Counted from the first letter of the stretch, positions 43,236-52,808 are shown. The stretch: DNA of 64,000 nucleotides from Pokkaliibacter sp046614695 (GCF_046614695.1 NZ_JBKKHQ010000027.1:55649-119648), one strand, 5' to 3'. The notes: a model not told the origin generated them from the letters alone. Numbers and translations: made by a program.

Positions 43236-44207
43236 ATGAAACTCCAGCAATTACGCTACATCTGGGAAGTGGCCAAGCACGATCTTAATGTATCTGCAAC
43301 GGCCCAGAGCCTGTATACCTCGCAGCCGGGGATCAGTAAGCAGATCCGGCTATTGGAAGATGAGCTGGGAGTCGAGATTTTCTCCCGAAGCGGCAAGCAC
43401 CTGACTCATGTCACACCGGCAGGTCAGAGTATTCTCGACATGGCAGGGGAGATTCTTCGCCGCGTAGAAAGTATCAAGCAGGTCGCTCAGGAGTTTTCCA
43501 ATGAGCGCAAAGGAAGTCTTTCCATTGCCACGACCCACACCCAGGCAAGATATGCTTTGCCTAAAGTGATACAGAAGTTCATGGGCAAGTATCCTGATGT
43601 CAGCCTGCACATGCATCAGGGCACGCCAATGCAGATCGCGGAGGAAGCGGCGGATGGCATCGTCGATTTTGCTATCGCTACCGAGGCGATGGAGCATTTC
43701 TCTGATCTCATCATGATGCCTTGCTATACCTGGAACCGTTCGGTGGTCGTACCAAAGGATCATCCACTGGCGTCTGTCTCCAAATTGACGCTTGAAGATG
43801 TCGCCAAATATCCCATCGTCACTTATGTATTCGGATTCACCGGGCGCTCCAAGCTGGATGATGCATTTGGGACGCGTGGATTAACGCCCCGAGTAGTCTT
43901 TACCGCTGTGGATGCGGATGTCATCAAGACTTACGTTCGCCTTAATCTGGGGGTGGGCATTATTGCGTCTATGGCAGTCCTTGAAGAAGACACGGATCTG
44001 GTCGCGCTGGATGCAAGCCACCTTTTTGAACCCAGTCAGACCAAGATTGGCTTTCGTAAAGGTACTTTCCTTCGCGGCTATATGTACGATTTTCTTGAGC
44101 AGTTTGCCCCGCATCTTACGAAAGATAAGGTGCAGCGAGCGCTGGAGTGTGGCAGTCGTGCAGAGATTGATGAATTGTTTGCAAACGTCGAGTTGCCTGT
44201 TCACTAG
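43236..44207 (+). CDS. cysB: CysB-type LysR regulator of sulfur assimilation
   Basis: A 323-residue LysR protein with the CysB N-terminus MKLQQLRYIWEVAKHDLNVSATAQSLYTSQPGISKQIRLLEDELG and the CysB effector region (LSIATTHTQARYALPKVIQKF, GTPMQIAEEAADGIVDFAIATE). It activates cysteine biosynthesis genes with N-acetylserine as inducer. Length matches E. coli CysB (324). GGGAGGAG lies close before the ATG. It is a single-gene unit closed by a terminator. Confidence 0.96.
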   Translation: MKLQQLRYIWEVAKHDLNVSATAQSLYTSQPGISKQIRLLEDELGVEIFSRSGKHLTHVTPAGQSILDMAGEILRRVESIKQVAQEFSNERKGSLSIATTHTQARYALPKVIQKFMGKYPDVSLHMHQGTPMQIAEEAADGIVDFAIATEAMEHFSDLIMMPCYTWNRSVVVPKDHPLASVSKLTLEDVAKYPIVTYVFGFTGRSKLDDAFGTRGLTPRVVFTAVDADVIKTYVRLNLGVGIIASMAVLEEDTDLVALDASHLFEPSQTKIGFRKGTFLRGYMYDFLEQFAPHLTKDKVQRALECGSRAEIDELFANVELPVH

Positions 44208-44224
44208 ATCATTGATTCTTCTGC

Positions 44225-44256
44225 AAAAAAACAGCGCCTGATTAGGCGCTGTTTTG
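44225..44256. terminator. Bidirectional intrinsic terminator
   Basis: AAAACAGCGCC-TGATTA-GGCGCTGTTTT between convergent cysB and pabB. Confidence 0.92.
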
Positions 44257-44274
44257 CTATCCGGGTGTCGAAAT

Positions 44275-45651
44275 TTAATGGGGTTCCGGTAAGGCGAAAG
44301 CTTTGAGTAGGTTACCTATTTTGCTCAGGGTTTCCTGATATTCAGACTCTTCATCAGAATCATCGACGATTCCGCCACCTGCCCAGCAGTAAAGCCGGTC
44401 ATGCTGCAGGATCAAGGTGCGGATAGTGATGCTGCTGTCCATGCGACCATTGCTACTGATATAGCCAATGCTGCCGCAGTAAAGGCTTCGGCAGTGAGGT
44501 TCAAGTTCTTCGATAATTTCCATGGCCCGAATTTTGGGTGCCCCCGTAATCGAGCCACCAGGGAAAGCATGTTCAAACAGCGGTAGACGATCAGCCTCTG
44601 AACCCAGCGAGCCTGTCACTGTGCTGACCATGTGGTGCACGTTAGGGTAGCTTTCAATATCGAAGAGCTTGGGAACGCTGATGCTACCGGGTAAGCAGGT
44701 GCGTCCCAGGTCATTGCGGAGCAGATCAACAATCATCAGATTCTCTGCGCAGTCCTTCTCACTTTGACGCAGCTCAATTCGTAGTTGCTCGTCTTCTTCC
44801 GGAGTCTTGCCGCGAGGGCGTGTGCCCTTAATAGGTTTGGTCTCAACCTGATTCTCCTGCGTCTGCAGAAAACGTTCAGGAGATAGGCTCAGAATGGCGC
44901 CTTGCTCTGTGGGGATAAAAGCAGCAAAAGGTGTCGGCGCATGCTGGCGTAGCTGCAAGTAGGCTTGCCATGGACTGCCCGTGAAGCCTGCATCAAAGCG
45001 CTGCGCAAGATTCACCTGATAGCAATCGCCCGCCTTGATGTATTCCTTGATTCGGCGAAACGCTGTGCCGTAGGACTCACGAGTCATATTGGCTTGCCAC
45101 GTGGTGGTGAGCCGGAATGCACCTCGCATCTCCCGTGACTTAACTGTTGCGGTTGTGAGTCGGGTCTGAAGCGCTGTGACTTCATCGGTGGACACGCTGG
45201 GGTGACACACCAGCCAGCATTTTTCTTCAATGCCATCACTGATGATTGCCCAGTGATAGAGGCCCACTCCCAGCCAGGGCAGGTGAATGTCATCGACGCA
45301 TGAGGCTGTGCGTGATTCAAGAAGGCGACCAAGATCATAGCTCCAATAACCCATCAGACCGCCAGTAAAGGGAAGGCTGGTATTCTCAACGGGATCAAGG
45401 CTGTCCAGCATGGCTTGCATGACTTCGAAGGGGGAGGTGCTGGAGTTCAGTGTTTCTGAATCGTCGTGACGGGTTAGCTGAAGCTGAGTCTTGTCATAAC
45501 TCAGCCACTGAGAAGGGGCGGCAGCAACGATATCGAAGCGACCCTGATAGCTTTTCGGCGCATTGCTATCCAGCAGGATTGGATGAGGTAAATCCGAGAC
45601 TATTTCGAAGGCTTGAGGGCCAGAAAGGTAGGGGATCTCTTCGCAATGCAC
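44275..45651 (-). CDS. pabB: Aminodeoxychorismate synthase component I
   Basis: A 458-residue chorismate-binding enzyme. The C-terminal domain has CYQVNLAQRFDA, LSLSPERFLQTQ, VETKPIKGTRPRG (the Lys and PIKGT of PabB), SEKDCAENLMIVDLLRNDLGR and FPGGSITGAPKIRAMEIIEELEP. With PabA it makes 4-amino-4-deoxychorismate for folate; the lyase PabC is encoded at 54417. The start is a GTG eight bases after AAGGAG, which decides it. It is divergent from a hydrolase gene. Confidence 0.95.
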   Translation of the reverse strand: MHCEEIPYLSGPQAFEIVSDLPHPILLDSNAPKSYQGRFDIVAAAPSQWLSYDKTQLQLTRHDDSETLNSSTSPFEVMQAMLDSLDPVENTSLPFTGGLMGYWSYDLGRLLESRTASCVDDIHLPWLGVGLYHWAIISDGIEEKCWLVCHPSVSTDEVTALQTRLTTATVKSREMRGAFRLTTTWQANMTRESYGTAFRRIKEYIKAGDCYQVNLAQRFDAGFTGSPWQAYLQLRQHAPTPFAAFIPTEQGAILSLSPERFLQTQENQVETKPIKGTRPRGKTPEEDEQLRIELRQSEKDCAENLMIVDLLRNDLGRTCLPGSISVPKLFDIESYPNVHHMVSTVTGSLGSEADRLPLFEHAFPGGSITGAPKIRAMEIIEELEPHCRSLYCGSIGYISSNGRMDSSITIRTLILQHDRLYCWAGGGIVDDSDEESEYQETLSKIGNLLKAFALPEPH

Positions 45652-45772
45652 GACGGTTACTCCTTTATGTCATCGCGCGCATTCTACCCAGCGTCAGGTG
45701 AAAGGTGTAGGCTAGAGCGTTTTCTGAACCCGCTTTTAGCTCATTTTCTGATACGGTCCCGTAGTAATCGTT

Positions 45773-46639
45773 ATGGCCCCTTCTTCTCGTTTTTCGGTGA
45801 AAGTTCGCTCTCTGGCGCTGCCAGACGTCAAAGTCACTTATCGTCTTTATAGTCGCGATGATATTGCCCCTTCGGCAAAGCTTTTGCTGCTGCATGGAGC
45901 GGGTGTTGCTGGCGAGTTGACCTGGGATGCCATCATTGAGCATCTGGAGCATTGGGGTGAGATTTTGGTGCCCGATCTTCGTGGCATGGGCGATACCGTC
46001 AACTTGAGCGGTGATGAAGAGGCGTTTTCAGTTATCGATGTGATGGGCGATGTGCTGGCTTTGGTTGATCAGCTGGGTTGGTGGCAGTTTGACCTTGCGG
46101 GCTATTCCTTTGGTGGTCTGGTGGCGATGCTGCTCAAAAATCGTCACCCGTCGCGTGTGGGGAAAATGTTCCTTCTGGAGCCGGCGCTGCTTGATCGCCA
46201 GAATCTTGAGGATGTAAAAGAAGTCCGGCGACAGTTTTCCCGGGCGGCAGCGTACATTCGAGAGGCGTCCTCTCCTGAGGAAGGTATTCGGTTGTTTCTG
46301 GACACGATTTCACCTCAGCGCAGTCGGGCACCTCAAATTGAGGCAGTAACGATGCAACGTTTAGGAGAGCGGCCCTATGGTTTTGCGAATGCTCTGGATG
46401 CCGTCACCCATGCTGCTCATCAGCTTGACCGGGATGAGCTGATTGCGTCGCTAAACGATGTGCTGCTGATGGCGGGCGGCAAGAGCGTTGACGCGCTGCA
46501 TCAGCATTATCAGCGGCTGGCACACCAACGGGATGATCTCCATTACCATGAAGTCCCCGGTACTGATCATTCCTTGCCTTACCAGAAACCACGGCATATC
46601 GGCCGGGCAATGAATTCGCATAAGGTCGGTGGTGAGTAG
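45773..46639 (+). CDS. Alpha/beta-fold hydrolase
   Basis: A 288-residue alpha/beta hydrolase. The oxyanion region is LLLLHGAGVAG, the nucleophile Ser112 sits in LAGYSFGG, and the catalytic His is probably in PGTDHSLPY. No signal peptide is seen, so it should be cytoplasmic. The cap region (residues 140-215) is helical. The substrate is unknown. The start has no strong binding site. The HAD phosphatase gene follows after 54 bases. Confidence 0.88.
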   Translation: MAPSSRFSVKVRSLALPDVKVTYRLYSRDDIAPSAKLLLLHGAGVAGELTWDAIIEHLEHWGEILVPDLRGMGDTVNLSGDEEAFSVIDVMGDVLALVDQLGWWQFDLAGYSFGGLVAMLLKNRHPSRVGKMFLLEPALLDRQNLEDVKEVRRQFSRAAAYIREASSPEEGIRLFLDTISPQRSRAPQIEAVTMQRLGERPYGFANALDAVTHAAHQLDRDELIASLNDVLLMAGGKSVDALHQHYQRLAHQRDDLHYHEVPGTDHSLPYQKPRHIGRAMNSHKVGGE

Positions 46640-46693
46640 GTTTTTAGATACTCAGCTGGGCTAAATATTTCCCGCCACAGAGGCAGAAAATGA

Positions 46694-47356
46694 ATGATGT
46701 ATGAGCTGATAATCTTCGACTGGGACGGCACATTGGTGGATTCCAAGGAGCGGATTGGGCTCTCCATGCAGCGCGCAGCAAAAGATGCAGGCCAGCCTGT
46801 TCCGTCGCTGGAAGCTGTTTATCCCTATATAGGGTTAGGTTTGCCTGAAGTCATTGAGGCGCTCTTTCCGGATGCTGATGCTGTGTTGCATCAGTCCATC
46901 AAAACATTCTACAGCCATCATTTCTTTGAGTTGGATCAGCAGCCTGCTGTCCTCTTTGCTCATGCAGAGGAAACCTTGGGTTTGCTGCGTGAACGGGGTT
47001 ACCGGCTGGCGGTGGCGACGGGAAAATCTCGGCGGGGTCTCAATCGTGGTTTTGATAAAACGGGCTGGCGCTGTTTTTTTGAAAGCTCACGCTGCGCGGA
47101 TGAAACCACTTCCAAGCCTGATCCACGTATGTTGAATGAAATCCTGGGGGAGCTTGGAGTCGCACCCGAAAGGGCATTGATGGTGGGCGATACCTCATTT
47201 GATCTTCAGATGGCAGAGCTTGCCGGAATGGATGCGGTGGGTGTGAGTTATGGTGTGCATCCGCTCGAAAGACTTCAAAGTGCTAATCCTGTGAAAATGA
47301 TTCACAGCCTGCGAGAGCTTAGCGACTGGTTGATAACGGGTAAGGAGTTCGTGTGA
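46694..47356 (+). CDS. HAD-family phosphatase (phosphoglycolate-phosphatase-like)
   Basis: A 220-residue HAD subfamily IA hydrolase. Motif I is IIFDWDGTLVDS, motif II VATGKS, motif III the Lys in TSKPDPRML, and motif IV MVGDTSFDLQMA. A helical cap lies at residues 17-85. It resembles Gph/YieH-type phosphatases; the substrate is open. Two ATG codons stand in tandem at the start. The stop overlaps the GTG start of sppA by four bases, so the two are coupled. Confidence 0.92.
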   Translation: MMYELIIFDWDGTLVDSKERIGLSMQRAAKDAGQPVPSLEAVYPYIGLGLPEVIEALFPDADAVLHQSIKTFYSHHFFELDQQPAVLFAHAEETLGLLRERGYRLAVATGKSRRGLNRGFDKTGWRCFFESSRCADETTSKPDPRMLNEILGELGVAPERALMVGDTSFDLQMAELAGMDAVGVSYGVHPLERLQSANPVKMIHSLRELSDWLITGKEFV

Positions 47357-48405
47357 GTGGAAATAATTGGGGACCGGAGTCCCGGGATGAGAAGCCTGAG
47401 TCTTCACTGAGTAATGAACCCGAACATTTGCAGGTGAACTCTGCTGATGAGGCTAAGGTCAAGGCAGCATTTGAAGCAAGAAACTGGCGGCTCATCGAAA
47501 AAGTGGTGATGTCTCAGTTTAAAGAGCAGCGTCGGGCACGTCGCTGGGGCATCTTTTTTAAGTTCATAGCACTTGCCTATGCGCTGGTATTGCTCTTTTT
47601 GTGGTGGGGAGCACCTGTGCTGGAAGATGATGAGCCCGACTCTCCTCACGTTGCGCTGATTAATATGAAAGGTGTTATCGCCGATGATAAACCTGCAGGT
47701 GCTGATGCGATTATCTCCTCTCTTGATCGGGCTTATGAAAACCCGGCGGCCAAGGCGATCATTTTACAAATCAACAGCCCAGGCGGTAGCCCTGTGCAGG
47801 CCGGTTATATCTATGATGAGATCAAGCGTCTGCAGCAGCTCCACCCGGATAAGAAATGTTATGCAGTGATCGAAGATATTGGTGCATCTGGTGGTTATTA
47901 CGCTGCAGCTGCGGCAGACGAAATCTATGCAGATAAAGCCAGTATCGTGGGCTCTATCGGGGTGATTTCTTCCAGCTTTGGTTTTGTTGATTTGATGGAC
48001 AAGCTGGGAGTCGAGCGACGCACGATGACTTCCGGGAAATACAAGGATCTGATGGATCCGTTCAGTCCTCGCTCTTCTGAGGTCGAGGTGAAGTGGCAGC
48101 AAATGCTGGATATCACCCATCAACAATTTATTAGCAAGGTCAAAGAAGGGCGTGGCGACCGGTTGAAGCAAAATCCAGACATGTTTACCGGGATGGTATG
48201 GACGGGTGAGCAGGCGCAACAGCTTGGGCTGGTCGATGCGTTAGGTAGTGCTCGAACTGTGGCAAGGGATGTTGTTGGTGTACCGCTATTGAAAACCTAT
48301 GAGCCATCGAGAAGCCCATTTGACCGTCTGACGGAGCGGCTTGGTGTGAGTGTTGGAGAGACAATTGCGCAACAGATGGGATTTACAGGTCCTTCCATTC
48401 GCTAG
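47353..48405 (+). CDS. sppA: Signal peptide peptidase SppA (short form)
   Basis: A 350-residue S49-family protease. A cytoplasmic N-terminus of about 60 residues and one membrane helix (FFKFIALAYALVLLFLWWGA) precede the catalytic domain with INSPGGSPVQAG, ASGGYYAAAAADEIYAD (catalytic Ser) and VGSIGVISSSFGF. It degrades cleaved signal peptides in the membrane. This is the half-size form found in Pseudomonas rather than the 67-kDa E. coli form. The GTG start overlaps the HAD gene. Confidence 0.93.
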   Translation: MSGNNWGPESRDEKPESSLSNEPEHLQVNSADEAKVKAAFEARNWRLIEKVVMSQFKEQRRARRWGIFFKFIALAYALVLLFLWWGAPVLEDDEPDSPHVALINMKGVIADDKPAGADAIISSLDRAYENPAAKAIILQINSPGGSPVQAGYIYDEIKRLQQLHPDKKCYAVIEDIGASGGYYAAAAADEIYADKASIVGSIGVISSSFGFVDLMDKLGVERRTMTSGKYKDLMDPFSPRSSEVEVKWQQMLDITHQQFISKVKEGRGDRLKQNPDMFTGMVWTGEQAQQLGLVDALGSARTVARDVVGVPLLKTYEPSRSPFDRLTERLGVSVGETIAQQMGFTGPSIR

Positions 48406-48433
48406 TTTCGGAACTGACTGCCTTCACTATCAT

Positions 48434-48460
48434 AAGCTGGCCTTGGCCAGCTTCTTTTCT
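48434..48460. terminator. Intrinsic terminator after sppA
   Basis: AAGCTGGCC-TT-GGCCAGCTT followed by CTTTTCTT; a 9-bp stem between convergent sppA and maf. Confidence 0.85.
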
Positions 48461-48470
48461 TGGTGTCTAC

Positions 48471-49055
48471 TCACGCTATGGGGAGTTGTATACCCGTATT
48501 GCCTAGCAGTGTGGTGAGCCGAATCAGGGGAAGGCCAATCAGCGTGTTGGGGTCGTCACCGATCATGCGTTCGAATAGACAGATGCCTAGCCCCTCGCAC
48601 TTAAAACTTCCTGCACAGTCATAAGGCTTTTCTGTGTTTAAGTAGCGAGATATTTGCTCATCACTTAGCACTCGAAACTGAACGCTGAAGGGCTCAATAA
48701 TGGTTTGGCTTTTGTTGCTTCTGGCATCAAGTACCGTGAGACCTGTGTAAAAATCTACCTGTTTACCGGAAAAGCGACGCAGCTGGGCAAAGGCATTTTC
48801 AAAAGAGCCGGGCTTTCCCAGATTTTCACCTTCAAAAGCGACGACCTGATCTGATCCAATGATCAGGGCATCTGCAAACTGTGAGCGAAGGCTATCTGCC
48901 TTGAGCAATGAAAGGCGTTCAGCCAACGCTTGAGACTGTTCACCCGCAAGGGGGGTCTCGTCAGTTGAGGGAGATGCTGTTGTAAAAGGAATGCACAGCT
49001 TCTCAAGCAGAGCTTTGCGATAAGGGCTGGTGGAAGCCAAAACGATAGGTTGCAT
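48471..49055 (-). CDS. Maf-family nucleotide pyrophosphatase (YceF type)
   Basis: A 194-residue Maf protein: ASTSPYRKALLEKL, SPSTDETP, IIGSDQVVAFEGENLGKPG and GLGICLFERMIGDDPNTLIGLPLI. The YceF branch hydrolyses m7GTP and related non-canonical nucleotides in enterobacteria. The ATG at 49055 gives the standard N-terminus; the frame extends to 49115 without family support. The gene is divergent from yceD, the usual arrangement for maf/yceF next to yceD-rpmF-plsX. Confidence 0.92.
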   Translation of the reverse strand: MQPIVLASTSPYRKALLEKLCIPFTTASPSTDETPLAGEQSQALAERLSLLKADSLRSQFADALIIGSDQVVAFEGENLGKPGSFENAFAQLRRFSGKQVDFYTGLTVLDARSNKSQTIIEPFSVQFRVLSDEQISRYLNTEKPYDCAGSFKCEGLGICLFERMIGDDPNTLIGLPLIRLTTLLGNTGIQLPIA

Positions 49056-49204
49056 GAATAAAACCTGGAGGATGTAATGAGTGAATATCTGCGGTTTTAT
49101 ATAAAAAAGCGGCAATAATTGAAAATAGCATTGGTTTACAATGGCGTTAATTGGGTAAAATGTATTTTGACACCACCCATTCTGGTGAATATCATTGCGC
49201 GCTT

Positions 49205-49723
49205 ATGTCGAATCAAGCATTTCCGGCAAGAATTAACCCACGTAAGTGGGCTGAAAAAGGAAGCTCCTGGACCGGAGAGCTTCCGCTGTCTCAATTTACT
49301 CGTCTGACCGGGGCTCTGCAGGACTCGGAAGGTCAGGTAAAGGCGTCAGTTGAATTTGGCGTGGATGAAGAACGCATTCGCTATATGAAGTGCGATCTCT
49401 CTGCAAGCGTCAAAATGACCTGTCAGCGTTGTCTGACACCGGTTGAGCTGACGGTGGAAACCTCGTGTTCCCTTGGGATTGTCTGGCATGAAGAGGCAGC
49501 TGAAAATCTGCCCTCTCATTACGATCCGATGATTGTAAGTGAGGAAACGGCAGAAATACTGCCGGTGCTAGAAGATGAGCTGATCATCAGTCTGCCCATA
49601 GTGCCTGTCCATGAGGACTGCACGGTGCAGACAGAGTTCAGTGATCCGGACGAACCCATATTGGACGACAGGCCAGCGTCCAATCCATTTGATGTGTTAG
49701 CACAGTTAAAACTGAAGAAATAG
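49205..49723 (+). CDS. yceD: YceD-family protein (DUF177, large ribosomal RNA accumulation)
   Basis: A 172-residue acidic protein with the conserved MTCQRCLTPVELTVET (CxxC) core, EDELIISLPIVPVHEDC and the C-terminal NPFDVLAQLKLKK of YceD. It is needed for 23S rRNA accumulation in plants and E. coli. The ATG at 49205 is favoured because it matches the family N-terminus; the frame is open to 49151. It comes 19 bases before rpmF. Confidence 0.93.
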   Translation: MSNQAFPARINPRKWAEKGSSWTGELPLSQFTRLTGALQDSEGQVKASVEFGVDEERIRYMKCDLSASVKMTCQRCLTPVELTVETSCSLGIVWHEEAAENLPSHYDPMIVSEETAEILPVLEDELIISLPIVPVHEDCTVQTEFSDPDEPILDDRPASNPFDVLAQLKLKK

Positions 49724-49742
49724 ACTTAGGAGCTTCTTAGTC

Positions 49743-49925
49743 ATGGCAGTACAACAGAACCGTAAAACCCGTTCTAAGCGTGGTATGCGTCGTTCTCATG
49801 ATGCCCTGAGCGCGCCTGCTCTGAGCATCGACGCAACTACAGGTGAAACTCACCTGCGTCATCACGTATCCGCTGACGGTTTCTATCGCGGTCGTCAAGT
49901 AGTAGCAAGCAAGTCTGAAGACTAA
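49743..49925 (+). CDS. rpmF: 50S ribosomal protein L32
   Basis: A 60-residue basic protein: MAVQQNRKTRSKRGMRRSHDALSAP-type N-terminus, then the HHVSADGFYRGRQVV end. It lacks the Zn-binding Cys pairs found in some L32 forms, as is normal in gammaproteobacteria. TAGGAG lies nine bases before the ATG. It lies between yceD and plsX, the standard order. Confidence 0.97.
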   Translation: MAVQQNRKTRSKRGMRRSHDALSAPALSIDATTGETHLRHHVSADGFYRGRQVVASKSED

Positions 49926-49927
49926 TC

Positions 49928-50965
49928 TTGCCGCTGCGCTCAACCATTGCAGTTGATGTGATGGGCGGGGACTTCGGTCCCCGCGTTACCCTTCCTGCTG
50001 TATCTCGCTTTTCCTCCCAATACCCTGACTCCCGATTCATTCTTTGTGGCAATGAGTCTGTTATTTCTGACTATCTTGTTGCAGAGCCTGAACTCTCCGC
50101 TCGCATTGAAGTTGTTGTCTCCTCGAATGATGTCGCCATGGCTGATAAGCCATCGGTAGCGATTAGAACAAAGCGGGAATCATCTTCAATGGCTCTTGCG
50201 CTTAAGCAAGTGGCTTCAGGCAGGGCTGATGCTGTTGTTAGTGCTGGTAATACCGGTGCACTGATGGCGATGGGCTGCATGGTACTTGATCGTCTTCATG
50301 CAGTGGATCGGCCAGCCATTACAACCACAATACCGACGCGCAAAGGGCAGTGCATGCTGCTTGATCTTGGCGCGAATCTGGACGCCAGTCCCAAGCATCT
50401 TTGCCAATATGCTGTGATGGGAGCCGCTATTGCCAAAGCCAGAGGTTTGCAAGGGTTACCGAAGATCGCTCTGCTTAATGTCGGCGAAGAGGCGGGTAAG
50501 GGCGGGCAATCTTTGCAAAAGGCGTCGCAGTGGATATCTTTGCAGAACAATCTCGAATATTGCGGTTTTGTGGAGGGCGATTCCATGTTCTCCGGCGACT
50601 ATGACGTGGTTGTATGTAATGGTTTTGTCGGTAATGTGGCGCTGAAAACCGGAGAAGGCGTGGCTCAGTTGATAGTGGACTCTCTTCGTGATCATCTTGC
50701 CTCGCGTTGGTACACCAAGGCATTGGCGGCATTGCTTATGCCAGCGCTTAAGCAATGGGGAAAAAGGTTTGAGCCGGCTATTTATAACGGGGCCATATTC
50801 GCTGGGTTGAAGGGGAATGTTGTTAAGAGTCACGGAGCTGCCTCCGATACAGCGTTTTTTAACGCGCTGAGTTATGCTGCTAGACTGACTCAACTAAAAC
50901 TGCCTGAAAAACTGCAGGCAGCTTTAGTTGAATCAGACAGAGTTACCCCTTTTGACGAGCAATAA
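49928..50965 (+). CDS. plsX: Phosphate acyltransferase PlsX
   Basis: A 345-residue PlsX: VDVMGGDFGPRVTLPA, VRTKR-like AIRTKRESS, VSAGNTGALMA, LDLGANLDASPKHL and VVCNGFVGNVALKTGEG. It makes acyl phosphate from acyl-ACP for phospholipid synthesis, as a peripheral membrane enzyme. The start is a TTG two bases after rpmF. The next in-frame ATG (residue 12) would cut the first conserved strand, so the TTG is likely real. The gene is the bridge between rpmF and the fab genes. Confidence 0.95.
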   Translation: MPLRSTIAVDVMGGDFGPRVTLPAVSRFSSQYPDSRFILCGNESVISDYLVAEPELSARIEVVVSSNDVAMADKPSVAIRTKRESSSMALALKQVASGRADAVVSAGNTGALMAMGCMVLDRLHAVDRPAITTTIPTRKGQCMLLDLGANLDASPKHLCQYAVMGAAIAKARGLQGLPKIALLNVGEEAGKGGQSLQKASQWISLQNNLEYCGFVEGDSMFSGDYDVVVCNGFVGNVALKTGEGVAQLIVDSLRDHLASRWYTKALAALLMPALKQWGKRFEPAIYNGAIFAGLKGNVVKSHGAASDTAFFNALSYAARLTQLKLPEKLQAALVESDRVTPFDEQ

Positions 50966-50981
50966 AAAAGAGAGAAGATGC

Positions 50982-51911
50982 ATGGATTCTAAGCTGGCGT
51001 TTGTATTTCCAGGACAGGGATCCCAACATTTGGGAATGTTGAGTGAACTGGCGGATACTTACCCGCTGATCAAGGATACCTTTGCGGAAGCATCCGAAGC
51101 GATCGGTGAAGACCTCTGGGCAATGTCTCAGAATGGCCCGGAAGAGGCGCTTAATCAAACTCATAACACGCAGCCGTTACTACTGGCCTCGGGTGTTGCA
51201 TTGTGGCGCTTATGGCAATCGCAAGGTGGTGCAAGTCCAGAGTTTATGGCGGGTCACAGTCTTGGTGAATACACTGCGTTAGTGTGTTCAGGTGCAATGG
51301 ATTTTGCTGATGGTGTTCGCCTTGTTCGTACGCGCGGTGAGCTAATGCAGGAAGCGGTTCCAGCTGGCGCAGGCGCTATGGCGGCTATTATCGGGCTGGC
51401 TGATGAACTGGTTGAGGCTGCTTGTATTAAAGCTGCGGAAGGGCAGGTGGTATCCCCTGTAAACTACAATTCGCCAGGGCAGCTTGTTATTGCTGGAGAA
51501 GCGCAAGCGGTTGAACGTGCGATGATTCTTTGTAAGGAAGCGGGTGCCAAACGTGCTCTGCCTTTATCGGTCAGTGTTCCTTCGCATTGTGCGTTGATGA
51601 AGCCTGCGGCTGAAAAGCTGGCTGATGTTATGAAAATGATCAGTCTTTCTGTGCCTGAATGCAAAGTAGTCCAGAACGTGTCTGCAGCTATTGCTAAAGA
51701 TGCTGATGAAATGCGTTCGCAATTGCTGAGTCAGCTTTATAGTCCGGTTCTGTGGACGCGTTCTGTAGAGTTCATGGTTGCTCAGGGTGTCGAGACTATG
51801 CTTGAATGCGGCCCTGGTAAGGTTCTGTCTGGCCTCAATAAGCGTATTGTTAAAACTCTGAATGTGGCTGCGATCAACGATCCATCATCGTTCGCAGCAG
51901 CGCTGGCCTAA
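50982..51911 (+). CDS. fabD: Malonyl-CoA:ACP transacylase
   Basis: A 309-residue transacylase with FVFPGQGSQ, the nucleophile in GHSLGEYTALV, and the His in SVSVPSHCALM. It loads malonyl groups on ACP. The ATG at 50982 gives the standard N-terminus; the longer frame to 50928 overlaps plsX and lacks support. It lies 16 bases after plsX and its stop overlaps an ATG in the fabG frame. Confidence 0.96.
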   Translation: MDSKLAFVFPGQGSQHLGMLSELADTYPLIKDTFAEASEAIGEDLWAMSQNGPEEALNQTHNTQPLLLASGVALWRLWQSQGGASPEFMAGHSLGEYTALVCSGAMDFADGVRLVRTRGELMQEAVPAGAGAMAAIIGLADELVEAACIKAAEGQVVSPVNYNSPGQLVIAGEAQAVERAMILCKEAGAKRALPLSVSVPSHCALMKPAAEKLADVMKMISLSVPECKVVQNVSAAIAKDADEMRSQLLSQLYSPVLWTRSVEFMVAQGVETMLECGPGKVLSGLNKRIVKTLNVAAINDPSSFAAALA

Positions 51912-51934
51912 TGAAAATCGGAAGCGATATAACA

Positions 51935-52678
51935 ATGAGTATTGAAGGAAAAGTGGCACTGGTTACTGGTGCTACACGCGGAATTGGTAAGGCTATTGCG
52001 CTTGAGCTGGGCCGTCAGGGTGTTGTTGTCGTAGGTACGGCGACTTCTGAAAAAGGTGCTGAAAGTATTAGTGCTTATCTCGCGGAAGCGGGAGTGCAAG
52101 GTAAAGGTTTGGTACTGAATGTGGCGGATGCTGACAGCGTCGATGCTGTGCTTGCAGCCATTACCGCTGACTTTGGTGCGATTCAGATCCTTGTGAATAA
52201 TGCCGGTATCACTCGCGATAACATCCTCATGCGCATGAAAGATGATGAGTGGAATGACGTTATCGCGACCAATCTTAGTGCGATCTTCCGCCTGTCTAAA
52301 GCAGTACTGCGCGGTATGACCAAAGCTCGCTGGGGTCGTATTATCAGCATCAGTTCTGTGGTTGGATCCATGGGTAATGCAGGTCAGGCAAACTACGCAG
52401 CAGCGAAAGCGGGCGTAGAGGGTTTTAGTCGGGCTTTGGCTCGTGAGGTAGCATCACGTAATATTACTGTGAATGCTGTCGCTCCTGGTTTTATCGATAC
52501 TGATATGACCAGTGGTCTCCCGGAAGAGCACAAGGAAACCCTGAAGGGGCAAATTCCAATGGCGCGTCTTGGTCAGCCAGAAGAAATTGCTTCCGTTGTT
52601 GGCTTCCTGGCCAGTGAAGGTGCCGCCTACATGACAGGCGAAACTCTTCAGGTAAATGGTGGTATGTACATGGGTTGA
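51935..52678 (+). CDS. fabG: 3-oxoacyl-ACP reductase
   Basis: A 247-residue SDR with the cofactor motif VTGATRGIGKAIA, NNAGITRD, and the catalytic Ser-Tyr-Lys in ISSVVGSMGNAGQANYAAAKAG. The end VNGGMYM is typical. It reduces 3-oxoacyl-ACP with NADPH. The start at 51935 (MSIEGKVALVTG) matches the family; an ATG at 51911 that overlaps the fabD stop is the alternative. Confidence 0.96.
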   Translation: MSIEGKVALVTGATRGIGKAIALELGRQGVVVVGTATSEKGAESISAYLAEAGVQGKGLVLNVADADSVDAVLAAITADFGAIQILVNNAGITRDNILMRMKDDEWNDVIATNLSAIFRLSKAVLRGMTKARWGRIISISSVVGSMGNAGQANYAAAKAGVEGFSRALAREVASRNITVNAVAPGFIDTDMTSGLPEEHKETLKGQIPMARLGQPEEIASVVGFLASEGAAYMTGETLQVNGGMYMG

Positions 52679-52779
52679 TGCAAATCGCATCAATCCTTGT
52701 AATCTGCGTTAAATTATTGATAATGTGCCGCAGTTGAATGTGGCACCTTGTTGTTAAACAGGCGCCTCTCCTGCCAAGC

Positions 52780-52808
52780 TTGGCAATGGACGTGGGTTTA
52801 CCTAAAAT
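52780..52808 (+). promoter_or_regulatory. acpP promoter
   Basis: TTGGCA (52780-52785), a 17-base spacer and TAAAAT (52803-52808): a near-consensus sigma-70 promoter 50 bases before acpP. It would give acpP its own strong transcript, in keeping with its high need. Confidence 0.75.

Noticed and set aside
49928..49961. plsX TTG start considered as a misread or frameshift
   Set aside because: The reading frame is intact through the conserved first strand, the length is normal, and the two-base gap to rpmF fits translational coupling.
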